Shown: piece by piece, positions 13,887 through 22,816 of the stretch
Layout of the letters: each line of letters opens with the position of its first letter
Position numbering within the stretch: the first letter of the stretch is position 1
Assembly (NCBI GenBank): GCA_021203745.1
Contig: JAJQAP010000085.1
Coordinates: 1-24,590 of the forward strand
DNA length: 24,590 nucleotides
Source of the DNA: Coprobacillus sp.
Lineage (GTDB): Bacteria > Bacillota_I > Bacilli_A > RFN20 > CAG-826
Direction of reading: 5' to 3'
Made by a program: the position numbers and the translations under genes
The notes under the pieces: generated by a model
Databases searched by the model: none
Told to the model about the DNA's origin: nothing
What the model saw: the letters and a program-made list of their open reading frames with translations, nothing else

Positions 13887-13921
13887 TAAGGTATTAAATT
13901 CTTTACTAGGAGAATCTACAT

Positions 13922-15619
13922 ATGAAAGCTAAATTAAACTTAATACCCATCTTACTTTCTTGTGTGGCTATATGTCTTACTTCTTGCTCCTCTTCTAAAC
14001 CAGGATCAATTCCTGAAGTAGAACAAGAGAAAGTGGATATGGGTAAATATAACACCATATATCAAATATTCCCTTATTCATTCGCTGATTCTAATCGTGA
14101 TGGGATAGGAGATTTAAAAGGTATTTATGATAAACTAGATTATATCGCTGACATGGGTTTTACCGGTATCTGGATTACCCCAGTACACGAGTCTACAACC
14201 TATCATAAATACGATGTCATTGACTACTATTCAATCGACTCTGATTTTGGCACCCTTGATGATTATAAGGCACTTGTGGATAAAGCCCATGATCTAGGGA
14301 TGATTGTTATTATGGATCTTGTCTTTAATCACACATCAAACCAAAACGAATGGTTTAAACAGTCTAGGACTGCACAAGGAAAAGGAGATACATCTAGTCA
14401 ATACTACTATTACTATAACTGGTATGAAGAGATACCTTCAGGCAGAAGTTCAAATGACTTTAGCTATGATAGCACCGCAAAAAAATACTACGAGTGTCCT
14501 TTCTGGTCTGGAATGCCAGATCTTAACTGGGACTATGTCTTTGATCAAAACTTTGAGGCCCATTTAGCGGACGGAAGTCCTGCTAACCTCGCCACCGAAC
14601 TAACCGATATTATGGAGTTCTGGTTAATCGATTATGGTGTGGACGGTTTTAGACTAGACGCGACCACATCATATTACGGCAACTCTAATGCCGATACTAA
14701 CGATGTAAAGGTTTTAAGCTGGATAAACGAAAAAGCCAAAGCGATTAAACCAGATTGCTATATTGTCGGAGAAGGCTCCTGGGGAACGAGCGCTTACTCT
14801 AATAGTAGTTTCTACACTTCAGGGATAGATTCCTTCTTTAACTTTGCGGATGCTTATTCCACAGGTAATATCGCCAAAATCTTTAATCAACAAAACGCGA
14901 CGACATTTGCGGATTCTATTAACCAAGATCTTACTGGAGCGAGTTATACATATACCGATAGTGAAGGCAATCAAGTAACCGAGCAGTATGTACCCGCCCC
15001 ATTTATTACTAATCACGATACAACAGGTAGACTAGTGGGAGCTTCAAGAGGCAGAGAAAACATCGACTACTTAAAGTTTACCTATGCCCTAGAGAGTATG
15101 TGGACAGGATGTATCTATCATTACTATGGAGATGAAATAGGGATGACAGTTATCTCTCCTCAAGATACCGATGAGAATAAGAGAATCCCACTTGAATGGG
15201 GAGATAAATATACATGTAAACCTGTAAGTGGGACCTCGGAATATAGCTCAAGTGAGGCTTATCCATTTGGATCGGTAAAAAAGGTCATGAAGAGTAAAGA
15301 TAACTCAATTGATTTTATTAGTAAGTGTAACAAGGTAAGAAACGCGCACCCAGCAATTACCCAAGGGAGCGCAGAAATGATCTATTCTTCCTCTGATAAA
15401 ACATTCTCCGCGAATATCAAAACATGTGATAGTGAACAGGTACTAGTACTTATCAATGCTTCTTGGACAAGCGATTATACTTATGATTATTCTGAGTCAG
15501 GATTTAGCACAGTGGTTGGTCAGTTAGCGGCCTCTTCTGGTACCTATATCCGTCAGGATGATCCAAATATTAGTGAACTAGTTTTACCACCTCTATCTAT
15601 TTGTGTATTAGCAAAATAG
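13922..15619 (+). CDS. Lipoprotein GH13 alpha-amylase/alpha-glucosidase-type enzyme
   Basis: A 565-residue surface lipoprotein with lipobox LTSC (Cys22) and a GH13 catalytic domain from about residue 42. The four conserved regions are visible: DLVFNH (132-137), GFRLDATT with nucleophile D246, VGEG with acid/base E284, and FITNHD with D366. The C-terminal ~90 residues form the usual beta-sandwich domain C. It should hydrolyse alpha-1,4-glucans at the outer face of the membrane; endo-acting amylase or oligo-glucosidase cannot be separated by eye. AGGAG twelve bases upstream supports the ATG. It sits behind the orphan repeat RNA and has its own terminator, so it is probably a single-gene unit in an alpha-glucan cluster. 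Confidence 0.92.
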   Translation: MKAKLNLIPILLSCVAICLTSCSSSKPGSIPEVEQEKVDMGKYNTIYQIFPYSFADSNRDGIGDLKGIYDKLDYIADMGFTGIWITPVHESTTYHKYDVIDYYSIDSDFGTLDDYKALVDKAHDLGMIVIMDLVFNHTSNQNEWFKQSRTAQGKGDTSSQYYYYYNWYEEIPSGRSSNDFSYDSTAKKYYECPFWSGMPDLNWDYVFDQNFEAHLADGSPANLATELTDIMEFWLIDYGVDGFRLDATTSYYGNSNADTNDVKVLSWINEKAKAIKPDCYIVGEGSWGTSAYSNSSFYTSGIDSFFNFADAYSTGNIAKIFNQQNATTFADSINQDLTGASYTYTDSEGNQVTEQYVPAPFITNHDTTGRLVGASRGRENIDYLKFTYALESMWTGCIYHYYGDEIGMTVISPQDTDENKRIPLEWGDKYTCKPVSGTSEYSSSEAYPFGSVKKVMKSKDNSIDFISKCNKVRNAHPAITQGSAEMIYSSSDKTFSANIKTCDSEQVLVLINASWTSDYTYDYSESGFSTVVGQLAASSGTYIRQDDPNISELVLPPLSICVLAK

Positions 15620-15638
15620 TTAAATTATCGATATAAAG

Positions 15639-15671
15639 AAAGGGAGTTGTTACTCCCTTTTCTTTTTTTAT
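15639..15671 (+). terminator. Terminator of the GH13 gene
   Basis: AAAGGGAGT (15639-15647) pairs with ACTCCCTTT (15652-15660) around TGTT, followed by a long T-rich tract. Confidence 0.92.
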
Positions 15672-15699
15672 TTAACTACACTAAATACTTTTATATAAT
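15672..15699 (+). promoter_or_regulatory. Promoter of the pullulanase gene
   Basis: TTAACT (15672-15677), 16 bp, perfect TATAAT (15694-15699). The leader would be about 66 nt, with GGAGG before the ATG at 15772. Confidence 0.55.
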
Positions 15700-15771
15700 A
15701 AAGAGGTAAATAATTTACACACATATGTATTTATATACAAAAAACATTTCTTTATTTATGGAGGAATATTT

Positions 15772-18399
15772 ATGAAGAAAACATTTAAAGGTGTTGGACT
15801 AACCGCTTTAAGTGCTTTACTATGTCTAGCAGGAACGTCTTGCAACGGTAAAAACACAGAAAGCGTCTATCCAACATATGATGAACCCTCAATTGCTTTC
15901 CATTATCAAAGATCTGATAAAAAGGAAAACGACTGGGAGCTATGGCTTTGGGGGGATGTCGAAGGAGCGGCCTATGGTTGGAATGGGTCAGATTCCTTTG
16001 GTAAAGTCTGTTGTGAACCTCTTAGCCTCTTCTTTGATGAGTTTGACCCCTCAAGTAGTGAGTTAGGCTTTATTGTAAGAACTGTGGGAGGATGGAGCGC
16101 TAAAGACGCCACTGAATCAGATAGGTTTGTGGAATTTGCAAATCTAGAAGCAGACCAAGACCAAATTTATCACGTCTACCTAGTTGGAGGAGACGCTAAC
16201 CTATACATCTCACCTGATCTTGATTTAATCGCTAAAATTTATACCGCTTCTTTTGCTAGATCAACCCGTATTAGTGTGACAACCTCGATTAATACCGTCT
16301 CTTGGAAGCTCTATATCGATGGTGAACTCGATCAACAAGCAACCCTTGAAACCCCATCGACAGCATTTAGCATTAATCTTAGTGAAGATGGAGATGTCAC
16401 AAAAGACTATGTCGTCGAGGCAGAACTTGAAAGTGGAGATGTAGTAAGCGCAACAGTCGCTAAAACCTATCTATTTGAAAATACACCATTTACCACTGAT
16501 TATGTCGATCCTAACCAAGATACAGAGTATGGCGCTATCTATAGCGAGGAGTCTACAACCTTTAGAGTGTGGTCACCCGTAAGCAGTGCTATTGAACTAC
16601 GTATCTATGAAAGTGGTACTCCTAAGAGTGTTAACGCCTCTAAGGGTGATGATACCTATACCGCCTATACGATGACAAAAGACGATAAAGGTAACTTTGA
16701 GTATGAAGTTAGTGGAGACCTCGATGGTAAATACTATACCTATGCGGTCACAAACTCTTCCTACACTAGTTATGAGGTCGTTGATCCTTACGCTAAGAGT
16801 GCGGGTATCAATGGTTTAAGAGGTATGGTCGTTAACTTTGAGAGCGAGAAAGCCACACCTGAAGGATGGGATGAGTCATCTGTAAATGAGTATGACCGAA
16901 AAGAGTTAACCGTTTATGAAACCCATCTCGTGGATTTAACATCCTCTTCTACCTGGGGAGGAGATGCAACTAAGGCAAAAACATACGAAGGCTTCCGTGA
17001 AACTGGAACAACCTATACAGAGGGAGAAGTTACAGTAACAACTGGCTTTGATCACATTAAAGAACTTGGAGTGAACGCTGTCCAACTTCAACCAATCTTT
17101 GATCAAGCAAACGAAGAAGATCCAGAACTCACTGAGTTTAACTGGGGTTATAACCCATTAAACTATAACGTCCTTGAAGGATCTTATTCTTCTGATCCCT
17201 ATGATGGATACGCAAGAATTAAAGAATTTAGAGAGCTAGTGATGGATTATAACAACGCTGGCATCAACATCATCATGGATGTTGTCTATAACCACGTCAA
17301 TGGGGCGCTTCGTTCTAACTTTGATGTTTTAGTGCCTGGCTACTACTTTAGATATAACGATGATGGATCTCTTTCTAATGGATCTGGATGCGGTAATGAA
17401 ACAGCTTCTGACCACGGGATGTTTTCTAAGTTTATGGTAGACTCCACAGTATTCTGGGCGGATACCTATAAACTTGGTGGCTTTAGATTTGACCTTATGG
17501 GACTCCATGATTTAGACACTATGCAAGCGGTCACTGAAGCCTGCAAAGAAGTCAATGAATCTATTGTGATATACGGAGAACCTTGGACTGGAGGATCCAC
17601 GACCTTGTCTAGCTCTAAACAAGCAACTCAGGCTAACGCCGCTAGCTACGTCGGGTATGGGGCCTTTAACGACCAGATGAGAGACGCTTTAATTAAAGGT
17701 GGACTATCCGCTGATACGGATAGAGGCTGGATTACCAATACATCTTCTGTCTCCTCTTCTGATATCCGTAAGATACAAGAAGGAATTGAAGGTTATACTT
17801 ACACCACAAAAGAATTAGTTGGCGCGGATTACACGAATAACTATGTAACCTGCCACGATAACTACACCCTATACGATCGCATTGTGGCAACAGGGGCGGG
17901 TTACGATGAAACAACCATTAAAGAGATGGCAACGCTAGCTAACTCCATTGTCTTTACCTCAAAAGGCACATCCTTTATGCTTGCGGGAGAAGAATTCCTC
18001 AGAACTAAAGGAGGGGATTCTAACTCCTATGAAAGTGGATACGCAGTTAACGCTCTCGATTACTCTTTAAAGATTAAAAATGCCGATACATTTGATAACT
18101 ACAAGAGTCTAATCGCCTTTAAGAAAAACTGCTCCTATCTCCACGAAGATAGTGATGACTATCAAAACGTTATAACTGATAGCACCACTAACGCGATCTC
18201 TTATACATTTGAAAGTGGAGACTATGACCTCTTCGTAGGACACGCTAACGGTGTTTCTCAATATGGGAATGAGAAGTTTGATTTAAGTGGTTATACACTC
18301 TACCTTGATACACTTGGTGAGTATACGACTGAGAGTTTAACTTCCGCTACAGAACTATTAAATTATCAAACATTAATCGCTTATAAAGCGAAAGCTTAA
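15772..18399 (+). CDS. Surface lipoprotein pullulanase (GH13, type I)
   Basis: An 875-residue lipoprotein (lipobox GTSC, Cys24). In order: a CBM41-like starch-binding domain (about 40-147, with FHYQR and WELWLWGD), a pullulanase N-terminal linker domain (about 155-240), a CBM48 domain (about 250-345, TTFRVWSP), and the GH13_14-type catalytic domain (about 378-780) with the pullulanase signature NWGYNPLNYNVLEGSYS. Catalytic regions are MDVVYNH, GFRFDLMG (nucleophile D574), YGEPW (acid/base E603) and CHDN (D696). It debranches alpha-1,6 links in starch, glycogen or pullulan at the cell surface, complementing the upstream GH13 enzyme and cytoplasmic MalQ. GGAGG before the ATG supports the start. 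Expression seems independent, given its own promoter and bidirectional terminator. Confidence 0.94.
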   Translation: MKKTFKGVGLTALSALLCLAGTSCNGKNTESVYPTYDEPSIAFHYQRSDKKENDWELWLWGDVEGAAYGWNGSDSFGKVCCEPLSLFFDEFDPSSSELGFIVRTVGGWSAKDATESDRFVEFANLEADQDQIYHVYLVGGDANLYISPDLDLIAKIYTASFARSTRISVTTSINTVSWKLYIDGELDQQATLETPSTAFSINLSEDGDVTKDYVVEAELESGDVVSATVAKTYLFENTPFTTDYVDPNQDTEYGAIYSEESTTFRVWSPVSSAIELRIYESGTPKSVNASKGDDTYTAYTMTKDDKGNFEYEVSGDLDGKYYTYAVTNSSYTSYEVVDPYAKSAGINGLRGMVVNFESEKATPEGWDESSVNEYDRKELTVYETHLVDLTSSSTWGGDATKAKTYEGFRETGTTYTEGEVTVTTGFDHIKELGVNAVQLQPIFDQANEEDPELTEFNWGYNPLNYNVLEGSYSSDPYDGYARIKEFRELVMDYNNAGINIIMDVVYNHVNGALRSNFDVLVPGYYFRYNDDGSLSNGSGCGNETASDHGMFSKFMVDSTVFWADTYKLGGFRFDLMGLHDLDTMQAVTEACKEVNESIVIYGEPWTGGSTTLSSSKQATQANAASYVGYGAFNDQMRDALIKGGLSADTDRGWITNTSSVSSSDIRKIQEGIEGYTYTTKELVGADYTNNYVTCHDNYTLYDRIVATGAGYDETTIKEMATLANSIVFTSKGTSFMLAGEEFLRTKGGDSNSYESGYAVNALDYSLKIKNADTFDNYKSLIAFKKNCSYLHEDSDDYQNVITDSTTNAISYTFESGDYDLFVGHANGVSQYGNEKFDLSGYTLYLDTLGEYTTESLTSATELLNYQTLIAYKAKA

Positions 18400-18414
18400 T
18401 AAGTAGGTAGAAAT

Positions 18415-18446
18415 AAAAAAACAGGGTCTTCGTGATCCTGTTTTTT
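18415..18446. terminator. Bidirectional terminator between convergent genes
   Basis: ACAGGGTC (18421-18428) pairs with GATCCTGT (18434-18441) with one G-U pair, flanked by A6 on the left and T6 on the right, so it can terminate both the pullulanase transcript and the opposing membrane protein gene. Confidence 0.9.
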
Positions 18447-18462
18447 ATGACGTATTTTGTAA

Positions 18463-18975
18463 TTAACTCTTTCTTGATATGTTGGTGCGGATATTACCCA
18501 CGAGGAAGTCTCTTCTAAAGGTAGCCATATAAATTAAGATAAAGGCGCAGTCTACAATTATCATTCCCAGCATTGAGAGAATAATATAACATAGCTCCCA
18601 GACCATACTACCTAAATTGTACCATTTCCAGAAGAAGGCAAAGAGCCATAGACCGATAGAAACGATAAGTAGACCTAGTGTAATCCAGAAGGCTAACCAG
18701 TTAATCCTCTTTGTCCTATCGGAGAAACAAAGACTATCCATAAGCATTGTCCCATTCCAGAAACTGGCGCAGACAATAATTGATTGACATAGTCCAAAGA
18801 CTGCGAGTACCCCAAAGGCGATATAGGTAATCATATTATTTTCACTATTATCTTCACTCATTCCCCAAGCTTTCATGATTTTAGCGATAATAAAAGCGAT
18901 AAAGGCAATCGTCATTAACGCGGAGAAGGTAAAAAAGAAGATTCTATATACCGTAAGTTTTAACTTAGTTCGCAT
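18463..18975 (-). CDS. Small four-helix membrane protein of unknown function
   Basis: A 170-residue protein with four hydrophobic segments (about 12-33, 47-68, 90-113 and 128-150) and short, basic termini. No conserved motif or family is recognisable. It is transcribed towards the pullulanase gene and away from malQ, with a good promoter whose -10 box is seven bases before the ATG and no Shine-Dalgarno site, so the mRNA is probably leaderless. Confidence 0.8.
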   Translation of the reverse strand: MRTKLKLTVYRIFFFTFSALMTIAFIAFIIAKIMKAWGMSEDNSENNMITYIAFGVLAVFGLCQSIIVCASFWNGTMLMDSLCFSDRTKRINWLAFWITLGLLIVSIGLWLFAFFWKWYNLGSMVWELCYIILSMLGMIIVDCAFILIYMATFRRDFLVGNIRTNISRKS

Positions 18976-18982
18976 ATATCTA

Positions 18983-19012
18983 ATTTTAAATATTAACTAA
19001 TTTATATGTCAA
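18983..19012 (-). promoter_or_regulatory. Promoter of the small membrane protein gene (leaderless)
   Basis: On the minus strand: TTGACA (19012-19007), 18 bp, TAAAAT (18988-18983), with the ATG at 18975. The predicted mRNA start coincides with the start codon. This is the clearest leaderless promoter in the window because both hexamers are good. Confidence 0.65.
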
Positions 19013-19061
19013 TAAATACTACATTAACATATATAAGATATGTTAAATAAAATATATGAAT

Positions 19062-19083
19062 ACAAATTAATTTGTTTTATAAT
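19062..19083 (+). promoter_or_regulatory. malQ promoter with a palindromic operator candidate
   Basis: A perfect 14-bp palindrome ACAAATTAATTTGT (19062-19075) lies two bases upstream of a perfect TATAAT (19078-19083), inside the spacer of the promoter; the -35 (TATGAA) is poor. A regulator bound there would block RNA polymerase or replace the missing -35 contact. AT richness weakens the argument. Confidence 0.45.
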
Positions 19084-19114
19084 TTAAACAGAACTTAGAA
19101 ATAAGTAATTAGCG

Positions 19115-20536
19115 ATGAAAAACGATCATTTAGGTGTTTTACTACCTGTTAGTAGCCTTCCTTCTAAATATGGGATAGGTGATTTTGGTGAGTCCTCTTT
19201 TAAGTTTATAGACTGGCTTAAGTCTAAACATTATAAGTATTGGCAGATCCTTCCCCTAAACCCCTTAGGACCAGGTAACTCTCCTTATATGTCTACATGT
19301 TCTTTTGCTATCGATTATAGGTATATAGATTTAGACGCACTAGTTAACGAAGGATATATAGAAGGACCCTTGCCTCATATCTTTGAAGGAGAGGACTATG
19401 TTAACTTTGAAGATAGTGGGGCTTTTAAAGATTACTTTTTAAAGATAGCCTTTAAAAAATACATTAAAGAACATCCTCATGGGCTAGACTCCTTTAAAAG
19501 AAGCCATCCTTGGGTTAGTCAATTTGCAACCTTCCAGTACCTAAAGAAAAGAAACAATAATGATAGCTGGAACAAATGGAAAAAAAGAGATAGAGACTAC
19601 TATCTCCATCATAAATCCGCCCCTAGAGTAAAAGATATTAAATACTATATCTTTATCCAGATGATTGCCACTCAGCAATGGGAGAAGATTTTGTCTTACG
19701 CACGTAAAAAGCATATAAAGATTATTAGTGATGTCCCATTTTATGTCGGGTATGACTCAATAGAATGCTGGCTCCATCGAGACGAATTCTCTTTTGACAG
19801 TGATGGTAATCAAACAGAAGTAGGAGGAGTACCACCTGACGCCTTTACCGATATCGGTCAACTATGGGGTTCTCCTATCTATAACTTTACAAAGATGAAA
19901 GAAAATAACTACCAGTTAATGGTGGATCGTATTGGATACCTTGGAGAGATGTGCGATATCCTTAGACTCGATCATTTTAGAGCGTTTGATACATACTACG
20001 TTATCCCCGCGGGAATGCCTGACGCAAAAATTGGGGAGTGGAGAATTGGTCCGCGCGACGATTTCTTTAAAGCGTTATATGAAAAATATCCAAAAACCAA
20101 TTTAATCGCGGAAGATTTAGGAGACTTATTCCCTTCAGTGTTAGAGCTAAGAGATAGACTAGGACTACACGGGATGTATATTATGGAGTTTACTATCTTT
20201 GACCCTTCTAACCCCTCAAATGATTCTCTTATTGTCTATCCAGGCACTCACGATAATGAAACATTATGGGGCTGGTTTAATAATCTAAATGAGGATCAAC
20301 ATAACTGGTTAATGGATAGACTCAAAACCGATAAAAAGCATCTATATACAGAGATATTTAAATACATGTATAATGTCCCTTCCTATATGAGTATCTTTCA
20401 ACTTCAAGACTTCTTAAAACTTGGTAATGAAGCAAGGACTAACTCTCCAGGCACTGTCGGTTATCCTAACTGGAGTTGGCGACTTAGAGATTGGGATTGG
20501 GTCAATCACGTTGTCTATCCAAAAAAATCTTGGTAA
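19115..20536 (+). CDS. malQ: 4-alpha-glucanotransferase (amylomaltase, GH77)
   Basis: A 473-residue cytoplasmic GH77 enzyme without signal peptide. Family signatures are present: GVLLPVSSLPSKYGIGDFG (7-25), YWQILPLNPLG (42-52), RLDHFRAF with nucleophile D286, IAEDLG with acid/base E333, and YPGTHDNET with D380. It transfers alpha-1,4-glucan chains between maltodextrins, releasing glucose, and so handles the products of the two surface GH13 enzymes. Length is slightly short of the usual ~500, within the family range. The ATG at 19115 has no clear Shine-Dalgarno site; the predicted leader is about 25 nt. It stands alone, diverging from a membrane protein gene and converging on psuG. Confidence 0.95.
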   Translation: MKNDHLGVLLPVSSLPSKYGIGDFGESSFKFIDWLKSKHYKYWQILPLNPLGPGNSPYMSTCSFAIDYRYIDLDALVNEGYIEGPLPHIFEGEDYVNFEDSGAFKDYFLKIAFKKYIKEHPHGLDSFKRSHPWVSQFATFQYLKKRNNNDSWNKWKKRDRDYYLHHKSAPRVKDIKYYIFIQMIATQQWEKILSYARKKHIKIISDVPFYVGYDSIECWLHRDEFSFDSDGNQTEVGGVPPDAFTDIGQLWGSPIYNFTKMKENNYQLMVDRIGYLGEMCDILRLDHFRAFDTYYVIPAGMPDAKIGEWRIGPRDDFFKALYEKYPKTNLIAEDLGDLFPSVLELRDRLGLHGMYIMEFTIFDPSNPSNDSLIVYPGTHDNETLWGWFNNLNEDQHNWLMDRLKTDKKHLYTEIFKYMYNVPSYMSIFQLQDFLKLGNEARTNSPGTVGYPNWSWRLRDWDWVNHVVYPKKSW

Positions 20537-20571
20537 AAAAAGAAACTCTACAAAAATAGGGTTTTCTTTTT
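20534..20571. terminator. Bidirectional terminator between malQ and psuG
   Basis: An A-rich 5' arm (AAAAAGAAAC...) and T-rich 3' arm (...GTTTTCTTTTT) form a long imperfect hairpin between the two convergent genes, with A and T runs suited to termination in both directions. Confidence 0.7.
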
Positions 20572-20584
20572 AAATGTTATATAT

Positions 20585-21490
20585 TTACTCTAAATTAGTT
20601 AGCTCTTTTGCAATCTGAGCCGCTAATTTAGCGTTACTATAAACTAACTTAATATTAGACTCTAAACTCTCTCCATTAGTTAATTCACTAATTCTTTTTA
20701 ATAGGAATGGGGTGATATCTTTTCCTTTTATCCCTTGAGAGTCCGCCTCTGTTATGGCCTGCTCTATTATTTTTTCTGTTTCCTCTTTATCAAGAGCGTC
20801 TTCTTTTGCAATGGGGTTAGTAATTAACACCCCTGAATTTAGTTTTAAATCGTCTTTTGTTTTAATAAGCTCAGCAATTTCTCTCGGAGTTTTACAATTT
20901 ACATCCACTTTTAAATCTGATTCTCTGATATAAAAGGCTGGTAAATAATCGGTATTATAACCGATAACTGTGACACCTTTTGTTTCTAAATACTCCATTG
21001 TAAGGTTTAAATCTAGAATTGCTTTTGGCCCCGCACAGACAACATTAACAGGAGTGGATCCAAGCTCTTCTAAATCGCGCGATATATCAAAAGTAGTGGT
21101 GGCCCCGCGATGTACCCCTCCAATACCACCTGTTGCAAAGACTTTTATTCCAACGAGATTAGCAAGGATCATTGTCGCGCTTACTGTAGTAGCGCCCCAC
21201 TCCCTTCTAGCACACACTACCGCAATATCTCTTTTAGAAACCTTACTAATTCCTTTTCTTTTTCCAAATTCTTCGATTTGGTCTGGGGTCATCCCAATTG
21301 TTGGATTACCATCGATTATTCCAATTGTGGCGGCTACCGCTCCCTCAGACTCGATGATTTTTTCTACCTCTAAGGCGGTTTTTACATTTTGAGGGTAGGG
21401 CATCCCATGAGAGATAATCGTACTCTCTAAGGCGACCACGGGTACATGATTTTCTAATGCGTCTTTCACTTTTTGGTTAATTATTAGCAT
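20585..21490 (-). CDS. psuG: Pseudouridine-5'-phosphate glycosidase
   Basis: A 301-residue PsuG (indigoidine synthase A family) protein. The signatures are ALESTIISHGMPYPQN near the N-terminus, GGIGGVHRGA in the middle and NPI near the C-terminus. It reversibly splits pseudouridine 5'-phosphate into uracil and ribose 5-phosphate in pseudouridine salvage. A longer reading frame extends 43 codons upstream (to 21619) but is rejected: the internal ATG at 21490 gives the family length, and a TATAAT lies six bases before it. The usual kinase partner PsuK is not in this window. Upstream it diverges from the membrane/LRR gene. Confidence 0.95.
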   Translation of the reverse strand: MLIINQKVKDALENHVPVVALESTIISHGMPYPQNVKTALEVEKIIESEGAVAATIGIIDGNPTIGMTPDQIEEFGKRKGISKVSKRDIAVVCARREWGATTVSATMILANLVGIKVFATGGIGGVHRGATTTFDISRDLEELGSTPVNVVCAGPKAILDLNLTMEYLETKGVTVIGYNTDYLPAFYIRESDLKVDVNCKTPREIAELIKTKDDLKLNSGVLITNPIAKEDALDKEETEKIIEQAITEADSQGIKGKDITPFLLKRISELTNGESLESNIKLVYSNAKLAAQIAKELTNLE

Positions 21491-21496
21491 AAATAC

Positions 21497-21502
21497 ATTA
21501 TA
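21497..21502 (-). promoter_or_regulatory. -10 element of psuG (leaderless)
   Basis: Minus-strand TATAAT six bases upstream of the ATG, with TTTTCA as a possible -35 at a 17-bp spacing (21525-21520). No Shine-Dalgarno site. Supports the start at 21490 over the longer frame. Confidence 0.6.
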
Positions 21503-21535
21503 GTCTTGTTCCCATTTTTTGAAAAGAAGATTAGA

Positions 21536-21599
21536 CAAATAATAAATTATTTGTTTAAAGTCCAAAAATATGTATAATAATTGTATTGTTAATACAATT
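21536..21599. promoter_or_regulatory. Divergent intergenic region with two inverted repeats
   Basis: CAAATAAT/ATTATTTG (21536-21553, two-base centre) and AATTGTATT/AATACAATT (21579-21599, GTT centre) are perfect inverted repeats. Between them lies a plus-strand TATAAT (21573-21578) with TTGTTT at a 16-bp spacing, so the second repeat sits at the predicted transcription start. They are candidate binding sites for a regulator of one or both divergent genes. Confidence 0.4.
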
Positions 21600-21606
21600 T
21601 GATTTA

Positions 21607-21635
21607 TTGACATACTCATGGATTTATAGTTAAAT
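21607..21635 (+). promoter_or_regulatory. Promoter of the membrane/LRR gene
   Basis: TTGACA (21607-21612), 17 bp, TTAAAT (21630-21635), twenty bases before the ATG at 21655, which is preceded by GTGAGGT as Shine-Dalgarno site. Confidence 0.55.
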
Positions 21636-21654
21636 TACTAGTGAGGTAATTAAT

Positions 21655-22812
21655 ATGGCTAAAAGAAACACGTTTAATGGTATGAAAATTATTCCTCGAT
21701 ATGGTGGAGCGCAATTTTTTGCCGGATTATTTTGTTTAATTATCGCAGCAATCCTTATTCTTCCTCTTTTTACACCTGTATTTTCTATCACTTTCTACTA
21801 CGCTGACGCCCTAGAAGGTGAAGGAACAGTTATAGCCAATACTGGCTGGGATTTCTTAATGAGTCTCTTCCAGCAAGCACAGTCACCTCTTTCAGATGTC
21901 TATTCCTATGTTAGTTGGGATATGCAGCTTATTGAAGCCTCTACTGCCTTAGTTTGGATTGAATATATCTTTGCTGTCTTTTTAATTGTTGGACTTATCT
22001 ATGCTTTCTTCTTAATCCTATATGCTTTAGGTCTTATATTCCTAGGACAAATAAAGAGATACACCGCCCCAAGAACATTATCAATTCTTGTTTGTGTTCT
22101 TGTTGTAGTGAATTTTCTAATCTTATTCTTAATCCAGTATCTGGCGACAGGATATATGCATATATCATATGAAGAAGTGCATCAAGTTGATTTCTCAATT
22201 AGCTTCTATTCATACGTGTATTTAGCGGTCGCGGTGCTTTCTATGATTATTATGATAATCATCGTTAACTCTTCCTTCCTTGGTAGAGTGAGAATGAAAG
22301 ATCTCCCATACACCAAAGATTACATTAAATCTCATATGCAAGAACATTACTTTGTTCCTGGGCTTGAAGATAATAAATCTTCCGCGCCTCAAACAATCGT
22401 TACTCCTGCTCCTAACATTACCATTCAAAACATTCCTGCCCCCTTACCTTTAACTAGTGAAAATAAAGAGGTGACAAATAAAGAACTACCACCCACAACT
22501 ACCTCACTTGGTGGTCATGATTTTGCCGCTAATACGAATATTGAAAATGCGAATATCCCTGAAGATATTACCTCTATCGGTGTGGGATGCTTCGCTAACT
22601 GCTTAAATTTAAAGAGTGTCACATTGCCTAAAGACTTAAAGTCAATTGGTGCGAATGCCTTCTTCAACTGTGTAAGTCTAAAGAAGATCTTATATCCAGG
22701 CACTAAAGAAGACTTTAGGAAAGTGACAAGAGGTAGTAACTGGCTCTATAAAGCGGGTACAAATGTTATCATTTGTAAGGATGGAGCCGTTGAAGTAAAT
22801 CCATATCGTTAA
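21655..22812 (+). CDS. Membrane protein with a C-terminal BspA-like leucine-rich repeat segment
   Basis: A 385-residue protein. The N-terminal half has four hydrophobic regions (about 20-42, 101-133, 141-165, 184-208) with a 60-residue loop after the first. A Pro/Thr-rich linker (about 240-285) leads to about 65 residues of BspA-like (LRR_5) repeats: two copies of the type SIGxxxFxNCxxLKSVxLP at about 306-346, ending in ILYPGTKEDF. LRR_5 segments usually mediate protein or surface contacts; this one is very short and, with four membrane passes, would lie on the same side as the N-terminus. The next gene (LicD-like) starts four bases after its stop, so the two are co-transcribed and may work together. 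Confidence 0.8.
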   Translation: MAKRNTFNGMKIIPRYGGAQFFAGLFCLIIAAILILPLFTPVFSITFYYADALEGEGTVIANTGWDFLMSLFQQAQSPLSDVYSYVSWDMQLIEASTALVWIEYIFAVFLIVGLIYAFFLILYALGLIFLGQIKRYTAPRTLSILVCVLVVVNFLILFLIQYLATGYMHISYEEVHQVDFSISFYSYVYLAVAVLSMIIMIIIVNSSFLGRVRMKDLPYTKDYIKSHMQEHYFVPGLEDNKSSAPQTIVTPAPNITIQNIPAPLPLTSENKEVTNKELPPTTTSLGGHDFAANTNIENANIPEDITSIGVGCFANCLNLKSVTLPKDLKSIGANAFFNCVSLKKILYPGTKEDFRKVTRGSNWLYKAGTNVIICKDGAVEVNPYR

Positions 22813-22816
22813 CTCG

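Noticed and set aside
21491..21619. 43-codon N-terminal extension of psuG
   Set aside because: The extension is AT-rich, lacks family motifs, contains the likely -10 box, and the internal ATG gives the normal family length.
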